Assembly: GCA_041635475.1 (NCBI GenBank)
Contig: JBFKVA010000021.1
Location: 1-29,061 of the forward strand
DNA length: 29,061 nt
From: GCA-020352575 sp041635475
GTDB lineage: Bacteria; Actinomycetota; Acidimicrobiia; Spongiisociales; JAENVV01
Direction of reading: 5' to 3'
Below the pieces are notes generated by a model that saw only the letters and a list, made by a program, of their open reading frames with translations, made no database searches and was not told the origin of the DNA. Shown here in pieces: positions 6,914 through 14,199 of this stretch. The position numbers and the translations under genes were made by a program. Each line of letters starts with the position of its first letter. Position 1 is the stretch's first letter.

Positions 6914-8197
6914 GTGGTCAATCCGTTCGAACGCGTTCGATACCTGTGGCCTGATCACCTCGGCTTGGCTCGTGGCAAGTACCTGCCGTACGACCACGCC
7001 GGGAGCGGTGCGAACCATTGTGTTTCCACGTTCGCCCTGCAACTCAATCGCGAGATGATTCCCCACGAGGGGGCCGCGGTCCTCGGGGGGCTGCCCGACC
7101 TCCAGGCGGACTTCAACCTCGACGACGTCCGGCGGGGGTGGGAGCCCAACACGGGGGTGGTCGTCGCCGATGTCTTCCGGGACGGACAGCCGTTGGAGCT
7201 GGCCCCTCGGTCGATCCTGAAACGGATCCTGGGCGAGTGGGGCGAACGGGGGCTCACCGTCAACGCCGGTGTCGAGTTGGAGGCCTACCTCTTCGAACCC
7301 GACGGTGACGGGTGGAAACCCATCCGCACCCCGGGCTCCCACGTGTACGGCACGGGTCCCATGCAGGATCCTTCGGGCACGATCGACGAGATCATGGAGA
7401 TCTCGAATGCCATCAGGATGCCCCTCGAATCGGTGAACTCCGAGTACGACGACGGCCAGTTCGAACTCACCCTGCACTACACCGACGCCCTCACCGCCGC
7501 CGATGACGCGTTCCTGTTCAAGCAGATGGCGAGGGAGGTGGCGGCCTCCCGGGGTGTGCTCCTGACCTTCCTCGGCAAGCCGCACAGCGATCGTGGCGGG
7601 AACGGGCTCCACGTCAACTTCTCGCTCCTCGACCAGTCGGGATTCAACGCGCTGGGGGACCCGGTCTCCGACGACGGGCTTTCGGACCTGGCCCGGCATT
7701 GCATTGCCGGGCTCATCGACAAGCACCGGACGATCGCCGCCTTGCTGGCGCCGACGGTGAACGCGTACAAGCGCCTCGTTCCCGGCCAGCTGGCAGGATG
7801 CTGGGCCAACTGGGGGTACGACCACCGGGGAACCACGGTGCGCATCCCCCCCTCGCGAGGCGCCGCCACCCGCATCGAGCATCGCATGGCCGACTGTGCG
7901 TCGAGCCCGCATCTCGCCATGGCCGTCGTGCTGGCGGCCGCGCTGCACGGTGTCCGAAGGGAACTGCAGCCGCCGGCCGTCGAGACGCTCGATTGCATCG
8001 AGAACGTCGGAACCGACGTGTGCGTTCCGCCCGACCTCGGGTCGGCCCTTGACGTGCTGGCCGCCGACACCGAGTTCGTCGAGGCGTTCTCCCCGGTGTT
8101 CGTCGACGGGTTCCTGGCGGTGAAGCGGGCCGAGTGGGAGCGGTTCTCGCGGTGGACGACCGACTGGGAGCTGAACGAGTACCTTCCGTACTACTGA
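6914..8197 (+). CDS. Glutamine synthetase-family gamma-glutamyl ligase
   Basis: The 427-residue product has the GS layout: a beta-grasp N-domain (YLWPDHLGLARGKYLP), catalytic ExE (Glu121, Glu123), Glu177 and Glu184 in EYDDGQFE, GNGLHVN (His233), NAYKRL (283-288), WGYDHRGTTVRIP for ATP/phosphate contacts, RIEHRMAD (320-327) and the C-terminal WELNEYL. True GlnA usually has GSGMHxH and NRS in two of these loops; the replacements GNGLHVN and DHR argue for a GS-like ligase such as PuuA, IpuC, TdnQ or Streptomyces GlnA3/GlnA4, which join glutamate to an organic amine. GTG 6914 has AAGGGAG 5 bases upstream. The decarboxylase-like gene follows after 9 bases, its Shine-Dalgarno overlapping this stop. 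Context suggests an amine entering an aromatic pathway; the substrate is unknown. Confidence 0.87.
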   Translation: MVNPFERVRYLWPDHLGLARGKYLPYDHAGSGANHCVSTFALQLNREMIPHEGAAVLGGLPDLQADFNLDDVRRGWEPNTGVVVADVFRDGQPLELAPRSILKRILGEWGERGLTVNAGVELEAYLFEPDGDGWKPIRTPGSHVYGTGPMQDPSGTIDEIMEISNAIRMPLESVNSEYDDGQFELTLHYTDALTAADDAFLFKQMAREVAASRGVLLTFLGKPHSDRGGNGLHVNFSLLDQSGFNALGDPVSDDGLSDLARHCIAGLIDKHRTIAALLAPTVNAYKRLVPGQLAGCWANWGYDHRGTTVRIPPSRGAATRIEHRMADCASSPHLAMAVVLAAALHGVRRELQPPAVETLDCIENVGTDVCVPPDLGSALDVLAADTEFVEAFSPVFVDGFLAVKRAEWERFSRWTTDWELNEYLPYY

Positions 8198-8206
8198 GGT
8201 TCCACT

Positions 8207-8998
8207 GTGTCACTCGCCGGTTTCATGTTCCCGCGCACGCCCCTGGGTCGGGCGTCGGTCGTCCCCAGCCCGCCGTGGCACTACTCGGGGGAGATGCTGA
8301 CGGTGGAGTACCGCACCGCCCCCGGCTCGGTGGCCAGGTTCCTGCCCCCCGGCCTGGAGCCGGCCCCCGACGACCCCGATGCGGTCGCCCTCATCTGGGC
8401 CGACTGGCAAAGCTGTTCGGACGACCTCTCCGAGACCCTCGACCCGGTGCGGTCCCAGTACAAGGAGGCGTTCGTCGTCGTCCGTTGTGCCTGGCGGGAG
8501 CAGGTCTGGTCCCGCTGTCTCTTCATCTGGGTCGACAAGGACTTCGCGATGGTACGGGGCCACCATCAGGGGTATCCCAAGAAGCTGGGTGACATCTGGA
8601 TGACTCGCCCGGTGCTCATCGGGCGGGCGGGTCCGCGCCTCGAGGCGGGAGGGCGTTTTGGGGCCACCCTCGCCTCCTCGTCCCGACGCCTGGCCGAGGC
8701 GGTCATCACGCTCGCTGAGGAGGGTGGCTCCCCCGGGTTCGTGAACGGCCATCCGATGCTCCACTCCCGGCTCATGCCCGCCATCGAGTCGGACGGCACC
8801 GACAGCCTGGACGAACTCGTCACCATGCGCGGGTACGACGGAGCCGTGTCCGACGTGTGGTCCGGAACGGCCGAACTCGACCTGTTCCGATCACCGACGG
8901 AGGAACTCGCCGACCTCCCGGTCCGCTCGGTGATCGGCGGCTTCTACCATCGGGTGGCGGTTTCCTGGCGGGGAGGAACCACGATCGAGCGGCGTTGA
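8207..8998 (+). CDS. Acetoacetate decarboxylase-family protein
   Basis: The 263-residue protein has the hallmark GYPKKLG with Lys125 and Lys126, equivalent to the Schiff-base Lys115 and its neighbour Lys116 of Clostridium Adc. That supports Schiff-base chemistry on a beta-keto or related acid. Flanking family features include the PPGLEP segment near residue 47 and the KEAFVVVRC strand. The GTG at 8207 follows GAGG, which overlaps the TGA of the ligase gene, so the two are coupled. Many members of this family are not acetoacetate enzymes; some act as aldolases or cyclases. Position between a gamma-glutamyl ligase and an extradiol dioxygenase suggests a role on a ring-cleavage product or keto acid, which is inference. 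Confidence 0.85.
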   Translation: MSLAGFMFPRTPLGRASVVPSPPWHYSGEMLTVEYRTAPGSVARFLPPGLEPAPDDPDAVALIWADWQSCSDDLSETLDPVRSQYKEAFVVVRCAWREQVWSRCLFIWVDKDFAMVRGHHQGYPKKLGDIWMTRPVLIGRAGPRLEAGGRFGATLASSSRRLAEAVITLAEEGGSPGFVNGHPMLHSRLMPAIESDGTDSLDELVTMRGYDGAVSDVWSGTAELDLFRSPTEELADLPVRSVIGGFYHRVAVSWRGGTTIERR

Positions 8999-9027
8999 TC
9001 CCGCGGGTCGGTCCGGGGTCGGGCTGA

Positions 9028-9053
9028 TATCGTCTGTCGGGTCGCGAGGAGGA
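9028..9053 (+). promoter_or_regulatory. -10 hexamer TATCGT and Shine-Dalgarno GAGGAGGA deciding a TTG start
   Basis: TATCGT (9028-9033) is followed by GAGGAGGA (9046-9053), 5 bases before TTG 9059. The strong ribosome binding site is the reason to accept TTG as the dioxygenase start. It also hints that this gene can be transcribed apart from the two genes upstream. Confidence 0.5.
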
Positions 9054-9058
9054 TTCCA

Positions 9059-9934
9059 TTGGGCGAAGTCGTCGGTGCCGGCCTCATTTCCCACGTCCCA
9101 ACGATCATGATGCGCGAGGAGCTCCGGCTGGAGCTCAACGAGGGCAAGGAGATCAGCTTCGTCCCGGGGTTCCACCGCCTACGTGCCGAGAAGGTGGCAC
9201 CGCTGCAGGCGGACACGATCGTGATCGTCGACTCCCACTGGTTCACGACGGTCGAGCACGTGATCGCGGCGCAGGATCGGCGGGCCGGGATCTTCACGTC
9301 CGCGGAGTTGCCGCGGGGCATGGCGCAGATCCCCTTCGACTGGCCGGGTGACAGGGACCTCGGTCTCGCCATCGCCGCCGAGGGTGAGCGGCTCGGCACG
9401 CCGACGCACGCTTCGGTCGATGACCACCTGCCGCTCTTCTACGCCACGCTCAACCTCGTGCACTACCTGCGTACCACGGAGCGGATCGTCTCCATCTCGG
9501 TGGCCCAGACCGGTGAGGATGACGACTTCCTGGTGATGGGTGAGGCAATCCAAGCCGCGGTCGAGGCGCTCGACCGACGGGTGATTGTGCTTGCCTCCGG
9601 TGGGATGAGCCACCGGTTCTGGCGCTTGAAGCAGATCCCCGACCACGAGGCATCCGATCCCAGCCACATCATCACGGCCGAGGCCCGAGCGGCCGACCTG
9701 GAACGCATCGACTGGATGGTGCGAGGGGAGCACGCCCGGGTGGTGGCGACGATGGGCGAGTACCACCGGCATCTCCCGGAGGCCGGGTTCGGCCATTACC
9801 TCATGATGCTTGGCGCGGTCGGTGGCGCCCGGTGCACGGCGCCCGGTGAGATGTTTTCCGACTACGAGAACGCCACCGGGACCGGCCAGGTGCACGTCTG
9901 GTTCGATCGACCGGAGGTCGGCTGGGTCGACTGA
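9059..9934 (+). CDS. hpaD: LigB-type class III extradiol dioxygenase, HpaD-like (3,4-dihydroxyphenylacetate 2,3-dioxygenase)
   Basis: The 291-residue product opens the catechol ring of homoprotocatechuate or a similar diol using Fe(II). ISHVPTIM supplies His12, DSHWF supplies His60 and a Glu near 241 completes the 2-His-1-Glu metal site; GGMSHRFW supplies the catalytic His185. Motifs shared with E. coli HpcB/HpaD, as I recall its sequence, are HVPxM, DxHW, TSxELP, VLASGxxSHRF and the TGQV near the C-terminus. This makes HpaD more likely than LigB or MhpB. The TTG start is fixed by GAGGAGG 6 bases upstream. It ends 2 bases from the convergent semialdehyde dehydrogenase, which takes the ring-cleavage product in the Hpa route. 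Confidence 0.87.
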   Translation: MGEVVGAGLISHVPTIMMREELRLELNEGKEISFVPGFHRLRAEKVAPLQADTIVIVDSHWFTTVEHVIAAQDRRAGIFTSAELPRGMAQIPFDWPGDRDLGLAIAAEGERLGTPTHASVDDHLPLFYATLNLVHYLRTTERIVSISVAQTGEDDDFLVMGEAIQAAVEALDRRVIVLASGGMSHRFWRLKQIPDHEASDPSHIITAEARAADLERIDWMVRGEHARVVATMGEYHRHLPEAGFGHYLMMLGAVGGARCTAPGEMFSDYENATGTGQVHVWFDRPEVGWVD

Positions 9935-9936
9935 GA

Positions 9937-11394
9937 TCAGGTCGTCGAGCCGTCGAGGACCTGGACGGTCTTGAGGTCGCTGTGGAAGTCGAGGGCGTAG
10001 TCCCCTCCTTCGCGTCCGATGCCCGAGATCCCGCACCCACCGAAGGGTGCCGTCAGGTCCCGAACCAGGAAGCAGTTGACCCACACGGTGCCGGCGCGCA
10101 GGGCACGACCGACGCGGTGTGCACGATGGGCATCCCCGGTGAAGACGATCGCCGACAGGCCGTACCGCGTCGAGTTGGCCACGGCAACGGCCTCCTCCTC
10201 GGTCGAGAACGACTGCAGCGTGAGGACCGGTCCGAACACCTCCTCCTGGACGATCTCCGAGTTGTTGTTCCGGGGAAGGACGAGGGTCGGCTCGTACCAG
10301 AGGCCATCGTCACGCCACGCGGCACCCCCCCGCACGATGTCGTCGCCATGGGCCCGGGCCCGCTCGACGAACGCCTCGACGCGGGCCAGGTGATCCGGGT
10401 GGATGAGTGGGGAGATCGTCGTCTCCGGTTCTCGGCTGTCGCCGAGCACGTGGGCGTCGACGTGGCGGTTGAAGCGGTCGAGGAACGCGTCCCGAACGGT
10501 CTCCTGGACGAGCAGCCTCGTACCGGCCAGGCACACCTGGCCGCTGTCGTCGTACTGGCCCGCTGCCTTGGCGGCAGCAGCCTCGATGTCGGCGTCCTCG
10601 AACACCAGGAACGGGCCCTTTCCGCCGAGTTCCGCCGTGAACGGGACGATGGTTGCCGCGGCCGTGGCGCCAATGTGGCGCGCAGTGGCTGGTGATCCCG
10701 TGAACGAGATGCGCCGCACGCGGGGGTCGGCGACCAGGGCTGCCCCGACCTCCGGCCCGAGTCCCTGGACCACGTTGAGGACGCCCGGGGGCAGGCCGGC
10801 CTCGACGCTGAGGTCAGCCAGGAGGGACGCCGACAGGGGGGCCCACTCGGCAGGCTTGAGTACGACGGTGTTGCCGGCCGCCAGGGCAGGAGCGATCTTC
10901 CACGTGGAGAGGAGCCAGGGAGCGTTCCACGGGGTGATGATGACGGCCGGCCCGGCGGGCATCCGCTGGACCGCGTTGGCCGTGCCTTTCGAGGACCATC
11001 GGCGCTCTGTGTGGTTGGTGGCGAGGTCCGCGTAGTTGCGGAAGTTCTCGGCACCCCGATGGACGACCCGGGCCCGCAGCGACCCGAGGAGCATGGCCAT
11101 GTCCAGGCACTCGACGGTGGCGATCTCCTCGGTGTGGGCGTCGATGGCGTCGGCGAGGCGGTGGAGGTGACCGGCCCGGGCGACCGGCGAGAGGGCCGCC
11201 CACGCCGGGAACGCGTCATCGGCGGCAGACACCGCGAGGTCGGCGGTGGAGGCGTCACCCCTCGCGACGTCCGCGAGATGCATCGACCATTCCAGGGGAG
11301 AGCGCACCTCGAACCGATCATCGGACCCGATCCGGGCGCCTCCGATGAAATGGTCGGTGTCGACGGTGACCCCGGCGATCGTCGTGGTGGGCAT
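9937..11394 (-). CDS. hpaE: Aldehyde dehydrogenase, HpaE-like (5-carboxymethyl-2-hydroxymuconic semialdehyde dehydrogenase)
   Basis: This 485-residue NAD(P)+-dependent dehydrogenase has Asn157 in TPWNAP, Lys180 in VLKPAEW, Glu255 in AELGGKGP and the nucleophile Cys288 in SGQVCLAG. The common NQGQxC is DDSGQVC here. The closing motif FGGCGISGIGREGG is typical of the HpaE/betaine-aldehyde branch. HpaE oxidises the ring-cleavage semialdehyde to the dicarboxylate on which isomerase and decarboxylase then act; the adjacent HpaD-like gene supports this. The gene diverges from the ArsR-type regulator, with the operator palindrome between them. ATG 11394 follows a -10-like TAGGCT by 8 bases and lacks a Shine-Dalgarno. 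A related aldehyde substrate, for example from an amine, is possible. Confidence 0.87.
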   Translation of the reverse strand: MPTTTIAGVTVDTDHFIGGARIGSDDRFEVRSPLEWSMHLADVARGDASTADLAVSAADDAFPAWAALSPVARAGHLHRLADAIDAHTEEIATVECLDMAMLLGSLRARVVHRGAENFRNYADLATNHTERRWSSKGTANAVQRMPAGPAVIITPWNAPWLLSTWKIAPALAAGNTVVLKPAEWAPLSASLLADLSVEAGLPPGVLNVVQGLGPEVGAALVADPRVRRISFTGSPATARHIGATAAATIVPFTAELGGKGPFLVFEDADIEAAAAKAAGQYDDSGQVCLAGTRLLVQETVRDAFLDRFNRHVDAHVLGDSREPETTISPLIHPDHLARVEAFVERARAHGDDIVRGGAAWRDDGLWYEPTLVLPRNNNSEIVQEEVFGPVLTLQSFSTEEEAVAVANSTRYGLSAIVFTGDAHRAHRVGRALRAGTVWVNCFLVRDLTAPFGGCGISGIGREGGDYALDFHSDLKTVQVLDGSTT

Positions 11395-11402
11395 CGGTGA
11401 CG

Positions 11403-11408
11403 AGCCTA
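11403..11408 (-). promoter_or_regulatory. -10 hexamer TAGGCT, leaderless-type start of ALDH gene
   Basis: TAGGCT on the minus strand ends 8 bases before ATG 11394. No -35 is evident; the operator palindrome at 11457-11472 lies about 50 bases upstream of it. Confidence 0.42.
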
Positions 11409-11428
11409 TCCGTGACCCGCGGTGGCGG

Positions 11429-11457
11429 TTGACAGAGACCCAGAACTCTGATACTGT
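11429..11457 (+). promoter_or_regulatory. Sigma-70-type promoter of the ArsR-family regulator
   Basis: A perfect -35 TTGACA (11429-11434) and a -10 TACTGT (11452-11457) are separated by exactly 17 bases. It is the best housekeeping promoter in the window. The leader of about 50 bases ends with AGGA (11507-11510), 6 bases before GTG 11517. Confidence 0.75.
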
Positions 11458-11472
11458 TCGATAAACATCGAA
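11457..11472. promoter_or_regulatory. Operator palindrome TTCGAT-AAAC-ATCGAA
   Basis: The 6-base arms are exactly inverted around AAAC. The site begins on the last base of the -10 and covers the expected transcription start, the classic place for an ArsR-type repressor. Weaker half-sites follow (ACGAT near 11477 and ATCGT near 11496, inverted to each other). The local AT-richness contrasts with the surrounding DNA. Confidence 0.6.
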
Positions 11473-11516
11473 TCAAACGATACAACCCGTACCAATCGTA
11501 CAAGTCAGGACATCCC

Positions 11517-12500
11517 GTGACCGTTCTTCAGAATCCTCTTGAGCGCTCGAACCCCCTCGCCGTTCGCATTGCGTGGTCCCCGGTGTTCGAGGCCGTCATC
11601 GCCCATTGGGCTTCGAAGGTCGAGCTGGAGGACCTCGACTCGTTCCTCGAACGGGAAGGAATCGAGGCGCTCGTCGCCGCTGCGGGCCTCGGAGACGAAG
11701 CGACCGACTGGATGGGCGAGCGCCACGGTGCCGCCTGGATCTTCCTGCTTCCGCTCATCGACGAGAGCGGAGCGATCGCCGCGGGAGACCTTGCCGACCA
11801 CATCACGTCGATGGACGCGGAGGCGCTCTTCACCGCCTACTCGAGTGCCGGAGACTGCAAGGGGCATTGCGCCCATGGCCCACTCTCCGTCGACGAGCCG
11901 GCCGGATTCAAGGAGCGTCTGGAGGGCGTGCTCAAGAGGATCGAAGATGCCGCGTCCGAGGAGGTCGCGGCGTTCGCCCCGAGGCTCCGTCACGATGCCC
12001 AGCTCACAGCCTTCCTCCAGCGCAGGATGGCAATGCCCCAGCTCATCGAGAGCGTGACAAACGGCGTTGCCTACACGCCCGAAGCCGGCGTGGAGGAGAT
12101 CGTGCTGGTTCCCAGCGTGCTGCTCCGGCCGTTCAACCTCATGCACCGAAGCGGCGGAACCCTCTACCTCGTGTACCCGGCGTCCGACGAGGCCGTCGAC
12201 GCGGATGAGGACACGCCGGCTGCGTGGATGGTCCAGTTGTTCAAGGCCCTCGCCGACGAGAAGCGGCTTCGGCTCCTGCGTCACCTCTTGCAGGGACCAC
12301 AGGGCCTCATGGAGCTCGCCGAGTACATCGGGCTCGCCAAGTCCACCACCCACCACCATCTCCGGCTGCTGCGGGCCGCCGGACTCATCCGGCTCAACGT
12401 GAGTGCAGACGACGAGAGCCGCTACGAACTTCGAACCGACACCCTCCCGGAGGCCATCTCCTCCGTGATCCGCTACCTCACTCCCGGAGACCGCACATGA
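11517..12500 (+). CDS. ArsR-type winged-helix regulator with a long N-terminal domain
   Basis: The 327-residue protein has a C-terminal winged helix (about 238-315): LFKALADEKRLRLLRHLL, then the recognition region LAEYIGLAKSTTHHHLRLLRAAGLI and a wing ending SRYELR. That is the ArsR/SmtB fold. The first 230 residues form an unrelated domain, mostly helical, with strands near 195-212 (VEEIVLVPSVLLRPFNL) and no metal-binding Cys cluster, so it should sense an organic ligand or partner. This arrangement occurs in actinobacterial ArsR-like regulators (DUF5937-like, from memory). It starts at GTG 11517 with AGGA 6 bases upstream, has its own strong promoter with an operator on the start site (likely autorepression), and is divergent from the HpaE-like gene, a probable target. 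Its stop overlaps the next start (ATGA). Confidence 0.83.
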   Translation: MTVLQNPLERSNPLAVRIAWSPVFEAVIAHWASKVELEDLDSFLEREGIEALVAAAGLGDEATDWMGERHGAAWIFLLPLIDESGAIAAGDLADHITSMDAEALFTAYSSAGDCKGHCAHGPLSVDEPAGFKERLEGVLKRIEDAASEEVAAFAPRLRHDAQLTAFLQRRMAMPQLIESVTNGVAYTPEAGVEEIVLVPSVLLRPFNLMHRSGGTLYLVYPASDEAVDADEDTPAAWMVQLFKALADEKRLRLLRHLLQGPQGLMELAEYIGLAKSTTHHHLRLLRAAGLIRLNVSADDESRYELRTDTLPEAISSVIRYLTPGDRT

Positions 12501-12715
12501 ACCAGTACCTCAACCATCACTTCGCCCACGCCAGGGAGCTGGGCATACGGATCCGACTCGACTCCGTTCGTGTCCCTGACGGGTGGCACCCGCGGTCCGA
12601 CCGTGTCCTGTCGGACCTGGTCGGGCACCGACTCGTTCAGCTCGGGATCCGGCTGCTCGCCGACCGGGGCCTCGCAGAGCGGATCGAGGGGCACCTGCGC
12701 CCGCGTGCCGCCTGA
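12497..12715 (+). CDS. Small hypothetical protein coupled to the regulator (72 aa)
   Basis: ATG 12497 overlaps the regulator's TGA, and GGAG (12485-12488) lies 8 bases upstream. The product is basic and His-rich at its start (MNQYLNHHFAHARELG), with two likely helices (HARELGIRIRLDSVRV and LVGHRLVQLGIRLLADRGLAERI). There is no signal peptide or membrane segment, and I know no family for it. The tight coupling to a transcription regulator suggests a cofactor or modulator of it, but this is inference from position only. Confidence 0.6.
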   Translation: MNQYLNHHFAHARELGIRIRLDSVRVPDGWHPRSDRVLSDLVGHRLVQLGIRLLADRGLAERIEGHLRPRAA

Positions 12716-12738
12716 CCCCGCCTTCTCCCCAGCGAGTG

Positions 12739-12762
12739 TGCGCCCCGCCCCGGCCGGGCGCA
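12739..12762. terminator. Hairpin between convergent genes
   Basis: TGCGCCC (12739-12745) pairs with GGGCGCA (12756-12762) across a 10-base GC loop that can add a few pairs. There is no T-run on either side. Placed between two convergent stops (12715 and 12780), it may serve both strands. Confidence 0.5.
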
Positions 12763-12779
12763 ACTCGTCGAGGGGCCAG

Positions 12780-13562
12780 TCAACTGCGACCGTGTTCCCC
12801 GGGCACATACCTCGGGTAGGTCTCCTTGGCGGCCCGGGCCAAGTCGAGGTCGATGTCCACGGTGGCGAACGGATCGGCGGTGTCCGTGGTGGCGAGGATG
12901 CGCCCGTACGGATCGCTGATCCAACCCAGGCCGCCGAGGTCGGCCGGTCCTCCCCGGGCCCGGTAGAGGTTCGACGAGGCGCAGAACGCCCCGCTCACCA
13001 TGGAGGCGCTCCGGCCCCCGGCCAGCCACACCTCGAGGGAGGCGTGGGGGGTGGCCCGGGGGACGAGAAGGAGATCGGCCCCGTCCGTCCCGTACTGCCG
13101 GGCGTGCTCGAAGAACCACACCTCGGTGCAGATCAGCATCCCGGCGGTCGCCTCCCCGGCGGAGAAGGCCGTGAAGTCCGCGGGTGCCGGGTCATACCAT
13201 CGACGCTCCCAGAAGCCCGACTCGTTGGGTAGGTAGTGCTTTTCGTGCACGTCACGCTGCCCCGCGGCATCAACGAGGTAGCCGCAGTTCCGGTTGGAGC
13301 CGTCCTTCACCGTGGGCCGGGTCCCGGCGACCATCGTCGGCGCGACGTCGGGCAGGAGGGCCAGCCATTCCTCCGCCTGCTCGACGGCCTCAGTCCACTG
13401 TTCGGGGACGACGGTGAACTCGGCCGCCAGCCATCGAGAAAACGGCATCTCGGGCAGCAGGAGCAGGTCGCTCTCCGCGTCTGCCACGTGGTGGGCCAGG
13501 GCATCCCATTCGTCGGGCAGGATGCCCCCGATGTTCGTGAGCTGACAGACCGTGATGCGCAT
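12780..13562 (-). CDS. Nitrilase-superfamily carbon-nitrogen hydrolase
   Basis: The 260-residue product carries the full nitrilase-fold triad: Glu38 in LLPEMPF, Lys108 in HEKHYLP and Cys145 in LICTEVWF. Members hydrolyse amides, carbamoyl groups or, rarely, nitriles. The length and the TEVWFFEHAR after the Cys fit amidase/carbamoylase branches rather than true nitrilases. Next to a gamma-glutamyl ligase and a catabolic cluster it could cleave an amide intermediate, but a stand-alone housekeeping role is as likely. ATG 13562 follows a -10-like TAGCCT by 6 bases and has no Shine-Dalgarno. It faces a secreted-protein gene across 89 bases. Confidence 0.85.
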   Translation of the reverse strand: MRITVCQLTNIGGILPDEWDALAHHVADAESDLLLLPEMPFSRWLAAEFTVVPEQWTEAVEQAEEWLALLPDVAPTMVAGTRPTVKDGSNRNCGYLVDAAGQRDVHEKHYLPNESGFWERRWYDPAPADFTAFSAGEATAGMLICTEVWFFEHARQYGTDGADLLLVPRATPHASLEVWLAGGRSASMVSGAFCASSNLYRARGGPADLGGLGWISDPYGRILATTDTADPFATVDIDLDLARAAKETYPRYVPGEHGRS

Positions 13563-13568
13563 GGCCGG

Positions 13569-13574
13569 AGGCTA
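13569..13574 (-). promoter_or_regulatory. -10 hexamer TAGCCT, leaderless-type start of the nitrilase-fold gene
   Basis: TAGCCT on the minus strand ends 6 bases before ATG 13562, with no ribosome binding site between. Confidence 0.42.
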
Positions 13575-13651
13575 GGTCGGTCCGGATCTCATCCGGGTCG
13601 TGGTTTGGTCCGTAGAGAGGAGGCATGTCTGTTTAGTACTAAGGAGATGTC

Positions 13652-14143
13652 ATGCGTAGATTCACACTGCTGGCGACCGCAGCGCTCATGGTCGTCGCGA
13701 TTGCGATCCCGGCGACTGCCGCCCCTTCCACCAAGGGAACCACGTACGTGGCACCCAGCGCCGTCACCGCGAGCGTGCTGCAGGGCGTCACCGCCCCGGC
13801 ATGGCTCGGTGACATGGGTGCCGGGTTCGGCATCACCGGCAAGCCCGCGGCCAAGGGCTTCAACAACGGCGTCATCAAGCACGTCGGTGGCCTCGAGATC
13901 GACTCCACCCTGGGCGTCATCGAGATCCGGAACTTCTGGATCGACACGATTGCCGGCACGGTGTCCGCAGAGGTCGCCGACCTCGGTCGGTTCGATCTCT
14001 TCAACCTCGATGCCGCTGCCCCCATCGACGGCTGTGAGGTGACGGCGACGCTCCTGTTCAACGGCTTCGCCTCCGCCGCCATCGTCGGGGATGCCTCGAT
14101 CGAGGGCCTGGTGGCTGGTACCGCCTGCGTCGACCTCGGCTAG
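13652..14143 (+). CDS. Secreted protein of unknown function (163 aa)
   Basis: Residues 1-23 form a Sec signal peptide (MRRF, then a hydrophobic run) with a cleavage site after IPATA-A. The mature part is about 140 residues of mostly beta character. HVGGLEIDSTLGVIEIRNFWID reads like the strand-turn repeats of HtaA/choice-of-anchor-type secreted domains (HVGGL followed by an IxNFxID strand). Two Cys (DGCEVTA and TACVDLG) may form a disulphide. An AAGGAG 6 bases before ATG 13652 is the best ribosome binding site in this part of the window, so the protein may be abundant. A strong hairpin ends the gene. I cannot name a function; a surface or heme-associated role would be speculation from the resemblance alone. 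Confidence 0.72.
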   Translation: MRRFTLLATAALMVVAIAIPATAAPSTKGTTYVAPSAVTASVLQGVTAPAWLGDMGAGFGITGKPAAKGFNNGVIKHVGGLEIDSTLGVIEIRNFWIDTIAGTVSAEVADLGRFDLFNLDAAAPIDGCEVTATLLFNGFASAAIVGDASIEGLVAGTACVDLG

Positions 14144-14156
14144 TCCGGTTCCTCCA

Positions 14157-14189
14157 CGGCGAAGCGCCCCGATGCGGGGCGCTTCGCCG
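14157..14189. terminator. Strong 14-bp hairpin terminator
   Basis: The arms 14157-14170 and 14176-14189 are perfectly complementary (CGGCGAAGCGCCCC outward) around the loop GATGC. No T-run follows, as is common in actinobacteria. It lies 14 bases after the secreted-protein stop and 11 bases before the convergent thioesterase stop, so it can act in both directions. Confidence 0.8.
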
Positions 14190-14199
14190 CGTCCCCGCC

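Noticed and set aside
13625..13636. A three-codon leader frame (ATG TCT GTT TAG) before the secreted-protein gene
   Set aside because: GGAGG is only one base from the ATG, too close for normal initiation, and the product would carry no regulatory codons.
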